DNA of 64,000 bases from Nageia nagi (Eukaryota > Pinophyta): positions 116,746,001 through 116,810,000 of the forward strand of contig JBITNC010000001.1 in assembly GCA_050084985.1 (NCBI GenBank). The letters are read 5' to 3'. The notes beneath the pieces were generated by a model that saw only the letters and a program-made list of their open reading frames with translations, was not told the DNA's origin and did not search any database. The position numbers were made by a program, and so were the translations under genes. This document shows positions 1-10,599 of this stretch, piece after piece; position 1 is the first letter of the stretch, and each line of letters opens with the position of its first letter.

Positions 1-236
1 GATTGCCTCGAAACACCGATGTTTGATATGGAACATCGGTGACTGGTTAATTATATTAAAATGACTGCCTAAAAGTCAAATTTCATCAAAAAGGGGTCAT
101 GTGATCATTCATTTTGCATGCACTCAATGAGAGCTATCCAATAATAGGGTTTCTAAACCTATTTTATGTTGTCACACTAAGTTATGATTATTCTAATGTT
201 TACTTAGTTAACGAGGGACATTTTTAGGTGTCTACA
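1..236 (-). repeat. 3' LTR of the gypsy element, terminal 236 bp
   Basis: The LTR starts at 236 on the minus strand with TGTAGACACC and continues past the window edge. It aligns without gaps to 15845-16080, with about 15 differences by eye, nearly all transitions. Positions 18-45 contain a near-perfect hairpin, CACCGATGTT with AACATCGGTG, which has decayed in the other LTR. Confidence 0.9.
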
Positions 237-250
237 TTTTGCCCCTTTTT
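237..250 (-). other. polypurine tract of the gypsy element
   Basis: On the minus strand AAAAAGGGGCAAAA directly precedes the LTR start TGTAGACACC. This is the expected position and composition for the plus-strand primer of reverse transcription, and it fixes the element's orientation as minus. Confidence 0.85.
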
Positions 251-966
251 AAAATTATTAACCAAAAAATGTGATTGATGATTTCAAAAATATAGAATGG
301 GAAGCTTTGTTGCTTGACTGTTTGTTGTTGCCTTTTTACGATGTAAGTTTTGACTCAATTTCTTAGGTGAATCAAACTTTTGATTTATCAAATTATGATA
401 AAATGTGTTTTCTTTTTACATTTGATGTAATTTTGAAAACAAGTTTGCATATACCTTAGAAGTAACTATTTTCGGTATGACAATGTGTTGAGCTTGTGTG
501 ATAGTTGCATGACATTTTTGTTATGTCATTTTATATGTCTAAGTGCACATGTACCGTATAAGCCTTTCTTAGTATATGAGTTTTGATGGTGTTGTCTTTT
601 GTCCTAACAACAGGGTTTCAAGATGATCTCATGTAACAAAGATACATCACATTTTATCATTATTTGATTTCCTTGACGAATTTAAGGCTATTTTTGAGAA
701 AAACTTAATGTTTTCAGGGCTATTTCCAAATGCGGCATTTTACTTCTAGTCGCTAGCATTTAGTTTTAGTCACTGACGTTCGTATTTAAGTCACCAGCAT
801 TTAGTAACAGTCATCGGCGTTCATATTCAGGTCATCGATCTTTGAAAAAGAAAAAAGTTTTATCCTTTTCTCATATGTTTCTTAGCTGTCCCTTTCATGG
901 TCTGCCAGGGTTGTTTACCATTGCTAATTCATCAATTTCCAACCGTTAACATTCACCATATTCATC
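251..966. repeat. non-coding spacer with a degenerate 20-bp tandem array (about 749-845)
   Basis: Positions 251-748 show nothing recognisable. From about 749 to 845 lie roughly five copies of a 20-bp unit of the form GTCACYRGCATTTAGTAAYA. The array stands just upstream of the PMD start codon at 967, so it may lie in the promoter or 5' leader of that gene. The same unit family recurs at 14980-15095 and, degenerate, in the LTR and in the PMD intron. Confidence 0.65.
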
Positions 967-3359
967 ATGCCTCCACGTAGATGCCCCACCAGACGTTCTC
1001 GACCTATCCAGGAAGAGGTAGGGTTTTGTACTAACCTTCTTTTCTATTTTTTGTTTATAGTTTGTAATTTACTCGTTTAATTTAAAAATTGCAACTGTGA
1101 ATGTTATTAAAAAACTATTTTGGTCATTTGTATAGGATAAAATTTATACATTAGGTTTTTATTTGTGCTTTTTATGAAATTTTTCCTGTTTCCACCACGG
1201 TCACCGACCTGAGTTGAGCGGCTAATAGAAACATCGACATTTGAAGGTCGAACATCGGCGACCAAGTGTTGAGGATACAAACGCTGGCGTTTCATTATGA
1301 AATGCCATTTTTTCCTTTTTTTTTTTACTAACTTTTAGCATTATATAGGTTTGAGATGTTTTTGAGCCTCAAGGTACATATCCTTCAATTTTACAGGAGG
1401 GTAGAGATTTTCTGGATCCTACCGATCATGCCTTTTTCAGGTCCATTGGTTTTGGAGTGGGCCCATACATGGGTCGCATTCATTGGGACTATCCTCTATT
1501 AGCTGCATTATTAGACAAATGGGATGCAGTTACATGCACTTTTCATTTTCTGATAGGGGAGATGACTGTTATAGTAGAGGATATACACAAATTATATAGA
1601 CTCCCCATTCATGGATGGAGGATTTTACTTGTAGTTGATAGAGCAGGAGCTTTACCTACCGTTTCTTATTTGTATGGAGCTAATCGAGTTGACACTATTA
1701 TTTTCAAGATTATTTCAGGGGGCATTAGATATTATCAGTATTGGCTAGAAGATCAGTAGAGGATGATTCAATTTTCATATTTGATGGGATTAGTTTAGTG
1801 CTATGCTCTCCCTGATACTGGCAATGGGAGGTTTCTATGGTCATTGTTGCCTATCATTGCAGATATGATACAACACGGCACAATGTACGCTTGGGTGCCC
1901 ACATTATTGGCCCAAATTTATAGAGAGTTGTTTTTCTATTCACAGGGGCATAGGGCCTCTTTATCAGTCACCGTTACATTACAGGCATGGGCCTACAAGC
2001 ATATTACTGTGGCTCATCCTTCAGGATTACCGATGCCTAGATTTGATAGCTGCTCAGATTATGTGGCCGGTATAGTCAGATGGCATGAGGACTATTATAT
2101 TCACCCATCAGATGGAGTCCATCGAGATGTGGGCTATTACCGTCACATGCTTAGTCACTTGATTCCTGATCAAGTGAGATTTAGACCTTACTGCTCATAT
2201 CCTATATGGAGAGAGCTCGTAGCTAAGCTTATTAGAATCCGGTAGCCATGTGTTCTGAGTGGTCGTAGGGTAGATTTTCTAAAGTACTTTCATTTTGAGT
2301 GGGTGCATCATCAGTTTGGTTTGATTTAGGATGTGCCTACCCCAGCAGTGTTGTACCAAAGGGAGGGTACTATTCCAGTTGAGCATGTACAACCACTAGT
2401 TTATGCAGAGCCCGATCCTGCTCAGGAGGAGAGACCATTAGAGGATGACATTGGAGAGGATGATGTAGGAGTGTTTGAGGCTTTCAGAGCCTGGTGGGAG
2501 GAGGGAGATGATGGTATAGAGGGTCGACATGTGTGTCAGCGCATCGATGTTACCGATGAGCCAGTTGAAGTAGCAGCAGAGGGAGAGGTAGGCAAGGAGC
2601 CTACAGGAGCGGCAACTATAGGAGCTGAGACTACTAGTGAGGAGGTCATGGTGGATGCTCCTAAGGAGGAGGCTATAGGTGTTGGTGAGGAGAGAGCTAC
2701 TCTAGTGGGTACGCACGGAGTCAAGGAAGCTCCTACTACTCAGGTACCTAGCATTGATACTTTGCTAGGGGACATTTATGAGCTAAGACACCAGTTAGCA
2801 CAGGTTTACTCATGTATGTATAGATACAAGGTTGAGCGGGATAGGTATAAACATGAGAGAGATGAGGCCCATTCTTCTCTACCATTCTTCTCTATAGGGA
2901 ATTTAGGCCCATCAGTTCAATGCAACATTAGCCTCTAGGGGTGAGCCTTTAGTTGTTCACCATGGTATTTATCAGCAGTAAGATTTTTACAATAGTATAG
3001 TACAGTCATGGCTAACAGGTGTTCTAGCTTTTACTCCAGGGGCTCAGTATCCTATACCTCCAGATAGTTATATACCTATAGACATCTTAGCTTATCAAGT
3101 AAGTAGTAGTGTACAGGGCACGGTTGGATCACCTAGTAGGACCCAGAGTTCTCGAGGTCTTTCTAGTAGGAGTGGTACACCTTGGGCATCTCCCTTAGGG
3201 GCTATCAGTTCAATCAAGTTACAAGAGGCTCAACATCTGGGTAGTCCTATAGGATCTGTAGGTACTACTCCTTCAAGTCAGAGCATCAGAGATACTGATA
3301 GATGGCAGAGACAACCTAGCAGTCCTAGCAGACCAGGCAGTGGTTGGGGTAGTCCATGA
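967..3359 (+). pseudogene. plant mobile domain (PMD) protein gene, antisense inside the retrotransposon
   Basis: Exon 1 (967-1017) encodes an Arg/Pro-rich start, MPPRRCPTRR, ending GAG before a GTAGGG donor. Exon 2 starts at 1397 after TTTTACAG and continues in phase. Residues around TFHFLIGEMTVIVEDIHKL and, further on, WVPTLLAQIYRELF and LQAWAYKHI match the PMD family, known in Arabidopsis from MAIN/MAIL1 and from transposons. An acidic region with a short charged helix and a Ser/Pro/Gly-rich tail ending GSGWGSP follow. The frame is broken by TAG at 1757, 1796, 2243 and 2327. A 13-bp tandem duplication at about 2869-2894 then shifts the frame, after which TAG at 2895 and 2904 and TAA at 2979 interrupt the tail. 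PMD proteins act in gene silencing and development; this copy is dead as read. It is transcriptionally opposed to gag-pol. Confidence 0.8.
1018..1396 (+). other. putative retained intron of the PMD gene
   Basis: The donor is GAG|GTAGGG at 1018 and the acceptor is a pyrimidine-rich stretch with ACAG ending at 1396. Phase is 0 on both sides and the flanking reading frames join cleanly. The intron is AT-rich, with a T-run near 1310-1327 and degenerate copies of the element's 20-bp motif near 1200-1300. Splice sites were called by eye. Confidence 0.6.
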
Positions 3360-5204
3360 GGATATTCTTTTCATGGTGTTATCTTTCTATATGCTTATTG
3401 TACCCATGTAGTTTTATTTGATGATGATGTTTTGATGAATTTCATTTGCTGGACTGTTATGATGTATAGATGGACCTTTGATATTCATTGTATGATATAT
3501 GATGTTATGATGACTTTCATTTTATATGTGGATGGGATGTGATGTTAGGTAGCTCATAATCATCTTTTAATTACTTGATGATGAATGGATGTTAATGATA
3601 TATGTAATCTCAAAATGTATGATGTATGATTTTGACTGTGGAATGTATGATGTATAATTTTGAGGCTATCTTTTTATAATTTATGATGATAAAATATATA
3701 TCAACAAATTAATTTGATGATGTTATCGATCCTCAAAAGTAGTTTAATAATAGGTATGAATGAACAAATGAATCTAAGATAAGTTATTTAAGGACATAAT
3801 TTTATTATATTTTTGCGGAATCAGATGCATCATTTTCCGCACTTGGCAATTTTACAATAGACATAACGACATGACAAACTAATGACTTATGGATACATAT
3901 GAATATTAAATTTATCTTGGTCAAGGGAACAATAAATAATCATTCTTATCCTTTCCAAAGAAAAGCAATTTTAATAATGTTCAAAGGTAATGGATAATAG
4001 TAAAATGGATTGACATAACACACCAGTGACCTAATGGATGCATATGAACATTAACTTTATCTTGGTTAGGGGAACAATAAATAATCATTCTTATCCTTTC
4101 CAAAGAAAAGTAATTTTAATAATGTTCAAAGGTAATGGATAATAGTAAAATGAATTGACATGACACACTAGTGACTTAATGGATGCATATGAACATTAAC
4201 TTTATCTTGGTCAGGGGAACAATAAATAATCATTCTTATCCTTTCCAAAGAAAAGCAATTTTAATAATGTTCAAAGGTAATGATAATCTTGAATGATTTA
4301 ACAAAATGACACAAGTGGTTCTAGACACAAACAATATGCAACTTATGACAACAGATTAGGTGATTTTAGCTTAACGACCAAGTTATTACAACATCTACCT
4401 TAGCTTTCTTTATTTCCAGATCTAATAACCTAAGATGATATCAAATAATATTGTTATATGTTGATAAGAGAATCTAAAAACTCGAGTGTGTGCAGTGAGG
4501 TTCATTTCCCTTCTTAGATCATTTGAGATGAAATATCCTAGAGACATTAATAAGCTAGTCTATCCATATGAAACGTATAGAGGTCCATAGGAAAGAAGGT
4601 CGCTAACCAAAATGGACATATCACCACTTGTAAGGTATGCCCCATTGCCAGATAGGCATCCATAGCCCCGATGAGGATTAACCCCTCGATCTCGATATAA
4701 CCCAAGAATCTTTATAGCACTTTTTCTCTTTTTTTTTGTCATCTCTTTTCTCTTCCTTCTCTCTTCTTTTTTTTTTTTTTAGTATCAAATGATTCTTGGG
4801 TTCGAGATGGAGCAAATAATAGGATAGACACATAACTTTCACTCTTAATGTCTCTTAGAATGATTTCATTCAAATTCTCTTCGAAATTTTTTAATGTTAC
4901 AAGTGTTTGGAGTTTATGAATTTTCCCTCAAACACAAACTTTATGTTTTTCTATCATCTATGGTATATCATTTCCTTACGAAAGAAAAGACAAAGTGAAT
5001 GTGGTGATAACAAGGAGATTATTCTAAAATGACCTTTTCACACATTACACATTTACAGGATAACCACTTTTACAATGACATACAACATATACTCACATCA
5101 TACAAGGGCAGGGCACCCTATTGCCAAGTGATCTCTAGATGTTTCCATCTAGGTAGATTTTATAATTTTATAATTTTTATGTATTTTATATTTTTCAAAT
5201 TTTT
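3360..5204. repeat. non-coding spacer with a 145-bp tandem repeat (3868-4287)
   Basis: About 2.9 copies of a 145-bp unit lie between 3868 and 4287. The phrase GGGAACAATAAATAATCATT recurs near 3927, 4072 and 4217, exactly 145 bp apart. The copies differ by only a few bases each, so the array is younger than, or homogenised relative to, the decayed genes around it. No coding frame is credible in the rest of this stretch. TGATGATG-rich sequence follows the PMD stop at 3357. Confidence 0.75.
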
Positions 5205-5276
5205 AGGATTTTATAATTTTTCTATTTTTTAGGGTTTTATAGTTTTTCTATTTTTTAGGGTTTTATAGTTTTTCTC
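5205..5276. repeat. 26-bp AT-rich tandem repeat, about 3 copies
   Basis: The unit AGGGTTTTATAGTTTTTCTA plus TTTTTT repeats from 5205, 5231 and 5257. It overlaps the 3' end of the neighbouring minus-strand extra ORF, so the apparent C-terminus of that ORF (from about residue RFSRKTIKP on) may be encoded by repeat DNA. Confidence 0.7.
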
Positions 5277-6466
5277 GAGAATCTTTTCAGGATGCGTTCA
5301 AATCGAGTTTGAACTACCTCAGGATTAAATGAGCAATGTGTTGAACTAAACAAAAAACTAAAATCTAATATCACTTGATTATGACAAATTTCGGGAATAC
5401 AATAATCTAAGTATTTGGAATTCATAGTTTGGGTGATTAAAATGATTCGTCCTTGATATCTTAAAGTCCAGTTGTAAGTACAATCAATTATGATTTTAGG
5501 CTTTTTTGTGGGCCATAGGAGACAGAAATATATTATTAGATTGTATTCTGATTTAGGAGAACACCATAGTTCAAATGCATCGATACAAATGATAGCTTGA
5601 TATCCATTGACTTTGACATCCCAACTGTAAGATTCATGTGTATCATAGAATGTCAAGACCAATTTTTATTGAATTTAAATAGGCATGGAAAAGATGTTTG
5701 AATATAAAGAAGTAGGAACGTTACGAATGACTTTCATAAACAGATCTTTGTCATACCTATTTTCGAACCTAGGAAGATAATTTCCATTATTCTGTACTTT
5801 ATGTCCTATTGATAGTTTTTCAATAATCTCATTTCTAACTCTTATTTGATTTATCGTTATGAGTTCATCAATACGATAGGCTTGCTTTTTCTCTAATTTT
5901 TGTTGCCATATTGTATGTCGCATTTGCATGCGAGAAAATTTGTGAATTTGCCTATAATATTTTTGTGATGTTCTAGGAGAAAAAGCCATAAAAGCATTTG
6001 AAAAGTCATAACTCACCCTTTTATGAGGTAAATAAGGTAAAATTTCATCCATCCATTCCAGGTTTTTAGTTAATTGTTCAATGCAGTTCATCCTAGCTAA
6101 AAGGAGTGAAGGCTTTGTTAATTGACACCTTATGTTGATACTCAGCCTTCCATAAGGCCATTGTAGACAAAAGGCCATTATTTCTCATGATATTCATTCC
6201 ATATGTGTGAAATAAATTTGTGGGCCTAAATTAATACAGGCTTCGTATCCAAAGAAAGTGACTTCCCAACCAGTATTCCTACCACAAAACATATTATATG
6301 TTCTTTCATATTGCTCATCAATAGTCAACCATAAATAATTCAAGAGATCCATATCAAAGTTATGTTTCAAATATGTTAATGCGAAGTCACCTGGATATCT
6401 AGGCAATGGAAATCGTACTTATGGTTGCACGAAGCTACCTTCAGCAGATTCCTTTACCATATTCAT
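5255..6466 (-). pseudogene. extra sense ORF downstream of pol, function unknown
   Basis: A single minus-strand frame of about 400 codons runs from an ATG at 6466 to TAA at 5255. It is interrupted by TAA 6419-6421, TGA 6194-6196, TGA 6185-6187, TAA 5675-5677 and TAA 5666-5668, all without a frame change. Such a long in-frame run strongly suggests a real gene that has since decayed. The product is rich in aromatic residues, with segments such as YLWLTIDEQYERTYNMF, FSRMQMRHTIWQQKLEKK (a likely amphipathic helix) and SYSWDVKVNGYQAIICID. I do not recognise a domain, and no zinc finger, DDE or RT motif is visible. It lies about 120 bp downstream of the integrase stop and on the same strand, the place where Tat-type elements often carry additional ORFs. 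Confidence 0.65.
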
Positions 6467-6587
6467 CTTTCTATTTTAACCATTAACACTTGACAAATAT
6501 TAATATTTTTATTTATTTATTGTTTTAATAATAAAATAAAACAAAGGAAAACTAATATACACTTTTCCCTTTTTATGTATAGAAGGG

Positions 6588-7186
6588 TCAAAGATGCATG
6601 ATATTTATAGGTTCACGCTCTTCATTTCCTACTAAATCTGATAAATGATAAGTTCCCTTACCAAATTTTTTCTTAATGATGTACGGTCCTAACCAATTTG
6701 GAGCAAACTTGTCTCTAAGCTATCATTCTAGTCGTGAAGTTTGTTGATTTTCTTTTAAGACCAAATCACCTATTTTGAATTCATGAATTAAAGCCTTTTA
6801 TCAAAAGCTCATTTTATCCTCCTCTGATAAACACGCATGTGCTCTAAAGCATTAATACATTTTTCATCTAAAAGCAATAACTAATCTAAGCGAGTTTGTC
6901 TTGCTTCCTTGTCAGCATTTTGCTCACTTAGATTTACTCTAAGAGATGGTATCTCAAGCTCTATGGGTAGGATGGCTTCTATTCCATAAACTAAAGAGAA
7001 TGGTGTTGCCCCAATGGGAGTGCGTACACTGGTACGATAAGCCCATAAGGCTTTCAATATTTGCATATGCCAATCTTTATGAGAATCATTTACTATTTTT
7101 GCTAAGATGTTCTGAATAGTTTTGTTAGTAGCTTCTGCCTGTCTATTACCTTGTTCACATCGAGAACCATCAAAGTGTATTGTCAT
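6588..7186 (-). pseudogene. integrase C-terminal remnant fused to the start of a second RNase H
   Basis: The frame opens with MTIHFDGSRC, the first strand of a Tat-type second RNase H. It passes at about 7157 straight into EQGNRQAEATNKTI, the region of the third catalytic residue (Glu) of the integrase core. The zinc finger, both catalytic Asp residues and most of the second RNase H are therefore missing, an internal deletion. Then come DWHMQILKALWAYRTS and the C-terminal GPY-type domain (KFAPNWLGPYIIKKKFG), ending INIMHL and TGA at 6588. In-frame stops occur after QTRLD, after YQRRIK and within the GPY region. An active integrase cannot be made from this copy. Confidence 0.85.
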
Positions 7187-7975
7187 ATCCCACTCATATT
7201 TGAGTTCTACAGGTATTTCTATTTCATCTAGTTGAAATATCCTGTCATCAGGTAATTCAATGACAAGTGGTTTATTATCTTGTAATGGAGCATCAACGAG
7301 ATAGTCAGCAATTACTTATCCTTTTATTGATTTTTGTCTGATAAAATGCAAATCAAATTCAGTTAGGTGCATTATCCACTTTGCAGTTCTTGAATTTGAT
7401 AGGTTTTATTCATCATATATTTCAATGGGTCCACTTTAGAGATGACATACGTTGTATGATTAAGCATGTAATGTCAGAGCTTTTTAGTAGTGAAAATGAC
7501 AGCAAGACATAATTTTTCCAAATATATGTATTTAATCTCATAACTCACAAGTGTTCTACTCAGGTAATATATAGCTTGCTCTTTATTATATTCATTCTTC
7601 TGAGCAAGCATTGTTCCTAAAGTAGTTTCAGTAGTAGAAACGTATAACAAAAAGGGTATATCTTTTCTAGGTGGACTTAACACAAGAGGAAATAATAAAT
7701 ATCTTTCAATTTCCTTGAAGGCATCTTGTTGCTCTTTACCCCAATGATATTCTGTCCCCTTTTTTAATAGCTTTGTAAATGGTTTGCATTTATCTGAAAG
7801 TTGAGCTATAAACCTCCTGATGGCTTGTAACTTACCCTATAAACTCTGTAATTGTTTAAGATTTGCAGGAGGTGGCATATCTACAACTACCTTCACTTTA
7901 TTAGGATCTATTTCAATTCCTCATCGAGACACAATAAATCCTAGTAGTTTTTCTGAAGTTACACCAAAAAACACA
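7187..7975 (-). pseudogene. RT connection and RNase H domain of gypsy pol
   Basis: On the minus strand, downstream of a frameshift near 7975, the frame reads through the RT thumb and connection (PPPANLKQLQSL, then a TAG, then GKLQAIRRFIAQLSDK). The RNase H follows with PFLLYVSTTETTLGTMLAQ and AIYYLSRTL. Further stops and frame changes follow below 7474, although RNase H end sequence such as NHTTYVISKVDPLKYMM is readable near 7400-7470. The domain degrades the RNA strand of the RNA/DNA hybrid in reverse transcription. Confidence 0.8.
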
Positions 7976-8605
7976 CTTTTTTGGATTTAATCTTACTTTA
8001 TGTTTTAATAATCTGTCCAAGACTTTAATTAGGTCTTTTCCATGATCTATTCGATGTTTGGTTCTAACCAACAAATCATCAACATAATCTTCTACTATGT
8101 CGTGCATATAATCATGGAATATATAAGTCATAGCCCTTTGATAAGTTGCCCCAACATTCTTTAATCCAAAAGGCATAACTTTATAACAAAAGATACCCCA
8201 CGGAGTTATAAAAGCTATTTTATGTTGATCTTTAGGAGCTATTTTTATTTGATTACAACTAGAAAAGCCATCCATCAATGATAGCATATCATGTCCTACT
8301 GTCAAATCTACCAAGCTATCAATGATGGGTAGAGGGAAATCATCTTTGGGACAAGCTTTGTTAAGATCATGAAAATCTGTGCATATTCGTATTTTTCCAC
8401 TTGGTTTTGTCATAGGTACCATGTTAGATATCCAATCCGAATAATCTATAGGTTGTATGAATTTGGCTTCTAATAATTTCTGAAGTTCTTCTTTTACCAT
8501 TAAAGCTATAGTAGGATGCATCTTACATAATTTCTGTTTAACCGGTTTAGCATCAGACTTTAAGGCTAAAATATGCACTACTAGTTTAGGGTCTATTCCA
8601 GGCAT
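7913..8605 (-). pseudogene. reverse transcriptase domain of gypsy pol
   Basis: A 230-codon open stretch opens MPGIDPKLVVHIL and holds the palm and fingers motifs in order: KPSGKIRICTDFHDLNKACP, DMLSLMDGFSSCNQI, FCYKVMPFGLKN and the catalytic EDYVDDLLV. The catalytic Asp pair is intact. The last roughly 20 codons are out of frame after KKCVFW, where a frameshift near 7975 leads into the connection domain. The opening and the block order are typical of Tat-type chromovirus-unrelated plant gypsy elements. It is the best preserved domain of the element. Confidence 0.92.
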
Positions 8606-8636
8606 GTTTGCATATGACCATGGCGAATACTTTTTC

Positions 8637-9293
8637 TCATTCTTTTAATAAGGTTATAATCTCTTCTTGTTCAGTTTCTATGAGATTTTCTCCTAATTGA
8701 ATTATTTTAGGATGCTGAGAATCATTACTGATATTTATTTCTAAGACCTTTTTAGTAAGCATATGCGACCCTTCTTCTAATTGATTCGGTACCAGTATCC
8801 AACCATTATCGTTAATGCTATATTCTTTATCACATTCTTGAATTTGCTCATTCATACATACTTGATCTTTATAGGAATCAAATATGTAATCTACGTTTTT
8901 GAATTCATGTACCAAAGGATTGGATGATATAAGAGAAAAATCGGCAATTACTTTGTCTGTAGGAGTATCGACTATTATTTTGATTAAATCATGATTTTTG
9001 TTGGCTTCATCTATTTGTTCACTATTTTGATCTTCAACATCATTCTCTTTTATTATAACCATATTCACTGATGGTATATCAAAACATGAATTGATTGATG
9101 ATTCGACATTTCTATTTATTTTTTCTTGTATATCACTTGGTGAGCACGAATGGTTCCAGGGTGGCTCAGTATTATTTATGAAGAGCACTTTGACCCCTTC
9201 TAAGACATCCATTTCACTTAACTGTTCTTCTCTTATATCAATACTTTCTTGTACTATAGATTCTTTCTCTAAAATCTCTTCATTATAATCCAA
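8637..9293 (-). pseudogene. protease-RT linker of gypsy pol, no recognised domain
   Basis: A 218-codon open stretch that is strongly acidic and rich in Asn, Glu and Ile lies between protease and RT and shows no catalytic motif. The acidic run MDYNEEILEKESIVQES opens it. Its position, not its sequence, identifies it as part of the polyprotein linker. Between 9294 and 9659 the frame continues in pieces (ORF at 9429-9650). Confidence 0.55.
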
Positions 9294-9659
9294 ATTCTCT
9301 TCTTCTGAATTTTCTAATTTAGCAAGAATTTTACATTCATTTTGATAACCTAATCCCCTTTTATCAGTGGGATATTGATATTGTAATTCAATTACGTCTC
9401 ATGGACCTTGTTCATACTGACCCAATCCTCATCCTTGCCAATTACATTTGTTAAAATAGTTTAAGACAAATGTTCTTGAACAAGGTGATAAATATTTCAT
9501 ATCATTATCGAAATTTCCTTCATAAGTTTGATTGGGTATTGTTGACACCGGATCTACTATTCCCACATAGATAAACATGGTCTGATTAGGTACTTCCCCT
9601 AAAGGTACTATTTGTCCAATCACACTAGGTGATTCAGATGCTTTACCCACTTCTTGTAA

Positions 9660-10574
9660 TTATGGTATATTAAATACCACATCATATACACCATATTCTC
9701 CCATCCCTAAATCCATTAATTTAACTTTCACTAGATATACACTAGATGAGTCATTATTAGATGTAGTATTCACTTGTTTTGATGAAGAAGCTCCATATTT
9801 TTCGTCTAAAGTCTTAGCAACCCTTTCCCAAGCATCTCTATCCTGTATAGCTATATCACTTTTTCCTTTTATGACTTCAGATTGATTTGTATTTTTGTTC
9901 ATCAATATGGTTGATAAGTTAGGAGACGGTAATGTCACTTTACTTGGATCCAAAATTAAATTACAATGCGAATAAGGGTCTAGATCTTTAAACACACAAT
10001 GAACTTTATCTTTGTAGATGTATTTTAAACATCCATGGTAAGTTGATGGGACACATTGCATTTCTCTAATCCATGGATGTCCTAAAAGAATGTTGTATTG
10101 TATAATGTTTCCTTCAATTATATGCAATAAAGTTTGCATGGTCTTAGCCCCTACTGTAATCGGTAGCATGATTGATCCCATAGTTGAACATACTGCATCA
10201 TTAAACACCCTAATTTGTAAAGAAGAGGCTAAGATAAGCGAATCTAACAAATTCAAATTTTTAAATTCGGCCTCTCAGATTATATTTATAGCTGACCCTT
10301 CATCTATCAGAATTCTTTTAAACAATTTTCCATCTACTTTACCCATTATATGTAAAGGTGGATCAAGTCTGCCTTGTCCATCATTTTTTAATTTTTCTTC
10401 TTCATAGAAGGTAATACTAGGTTGTTGAGATATCTTCAAACTTTCAACTATTGAAATAAAATTATCAGGGTTACTAATATCCACTTGAATTTCTTGTAGA
10501 ATTTGATTCATAGCTTCCCTATAACTCCCAAATTGTTGTAATAGCTCAAATAAAGTCATCTTAACTGGAGACAT
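9660..10574 (-). pseudogene. retropepsin-type protease of the gypsy element
   Basis: Two pieces in one frame, 10275-10574 and 9660-10256, are separated by a TGA in the active-site strand. The catalytic motif reads LIDEGSAINII, matching the D-x-G-A/S-x-N form of Tat-type proteases. The second landmark, NILLGHPWI, is the flap-side ILG-PWL strand. The segment PLHIMGKVDGKLFKRILID precedes the catalytic Asp. The enzyme would cleave the Gag-Pol polyprotein. The premature stop lies just after the catalytic strand. Confidence 0.8.
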
Positions 10575-10599
10575 CTTTAATTGTCATTGAAGAGCACCC

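Noticed and set aside
2536-2724. Minus-strand open frame opposite the PMD acidic region
   Set aside because: Shadow of the Glu/Gly-rich plus-strand frame; no independent support.
4560-4742. 60-codon minus-strand frame
   Set aside because: Short, no motif, lies in non-coding spacer with T-runs.
10090-10407. Plus-strand frame opposite the protease
   Set aside because: Antisense shadow of the gypsy protease frame.
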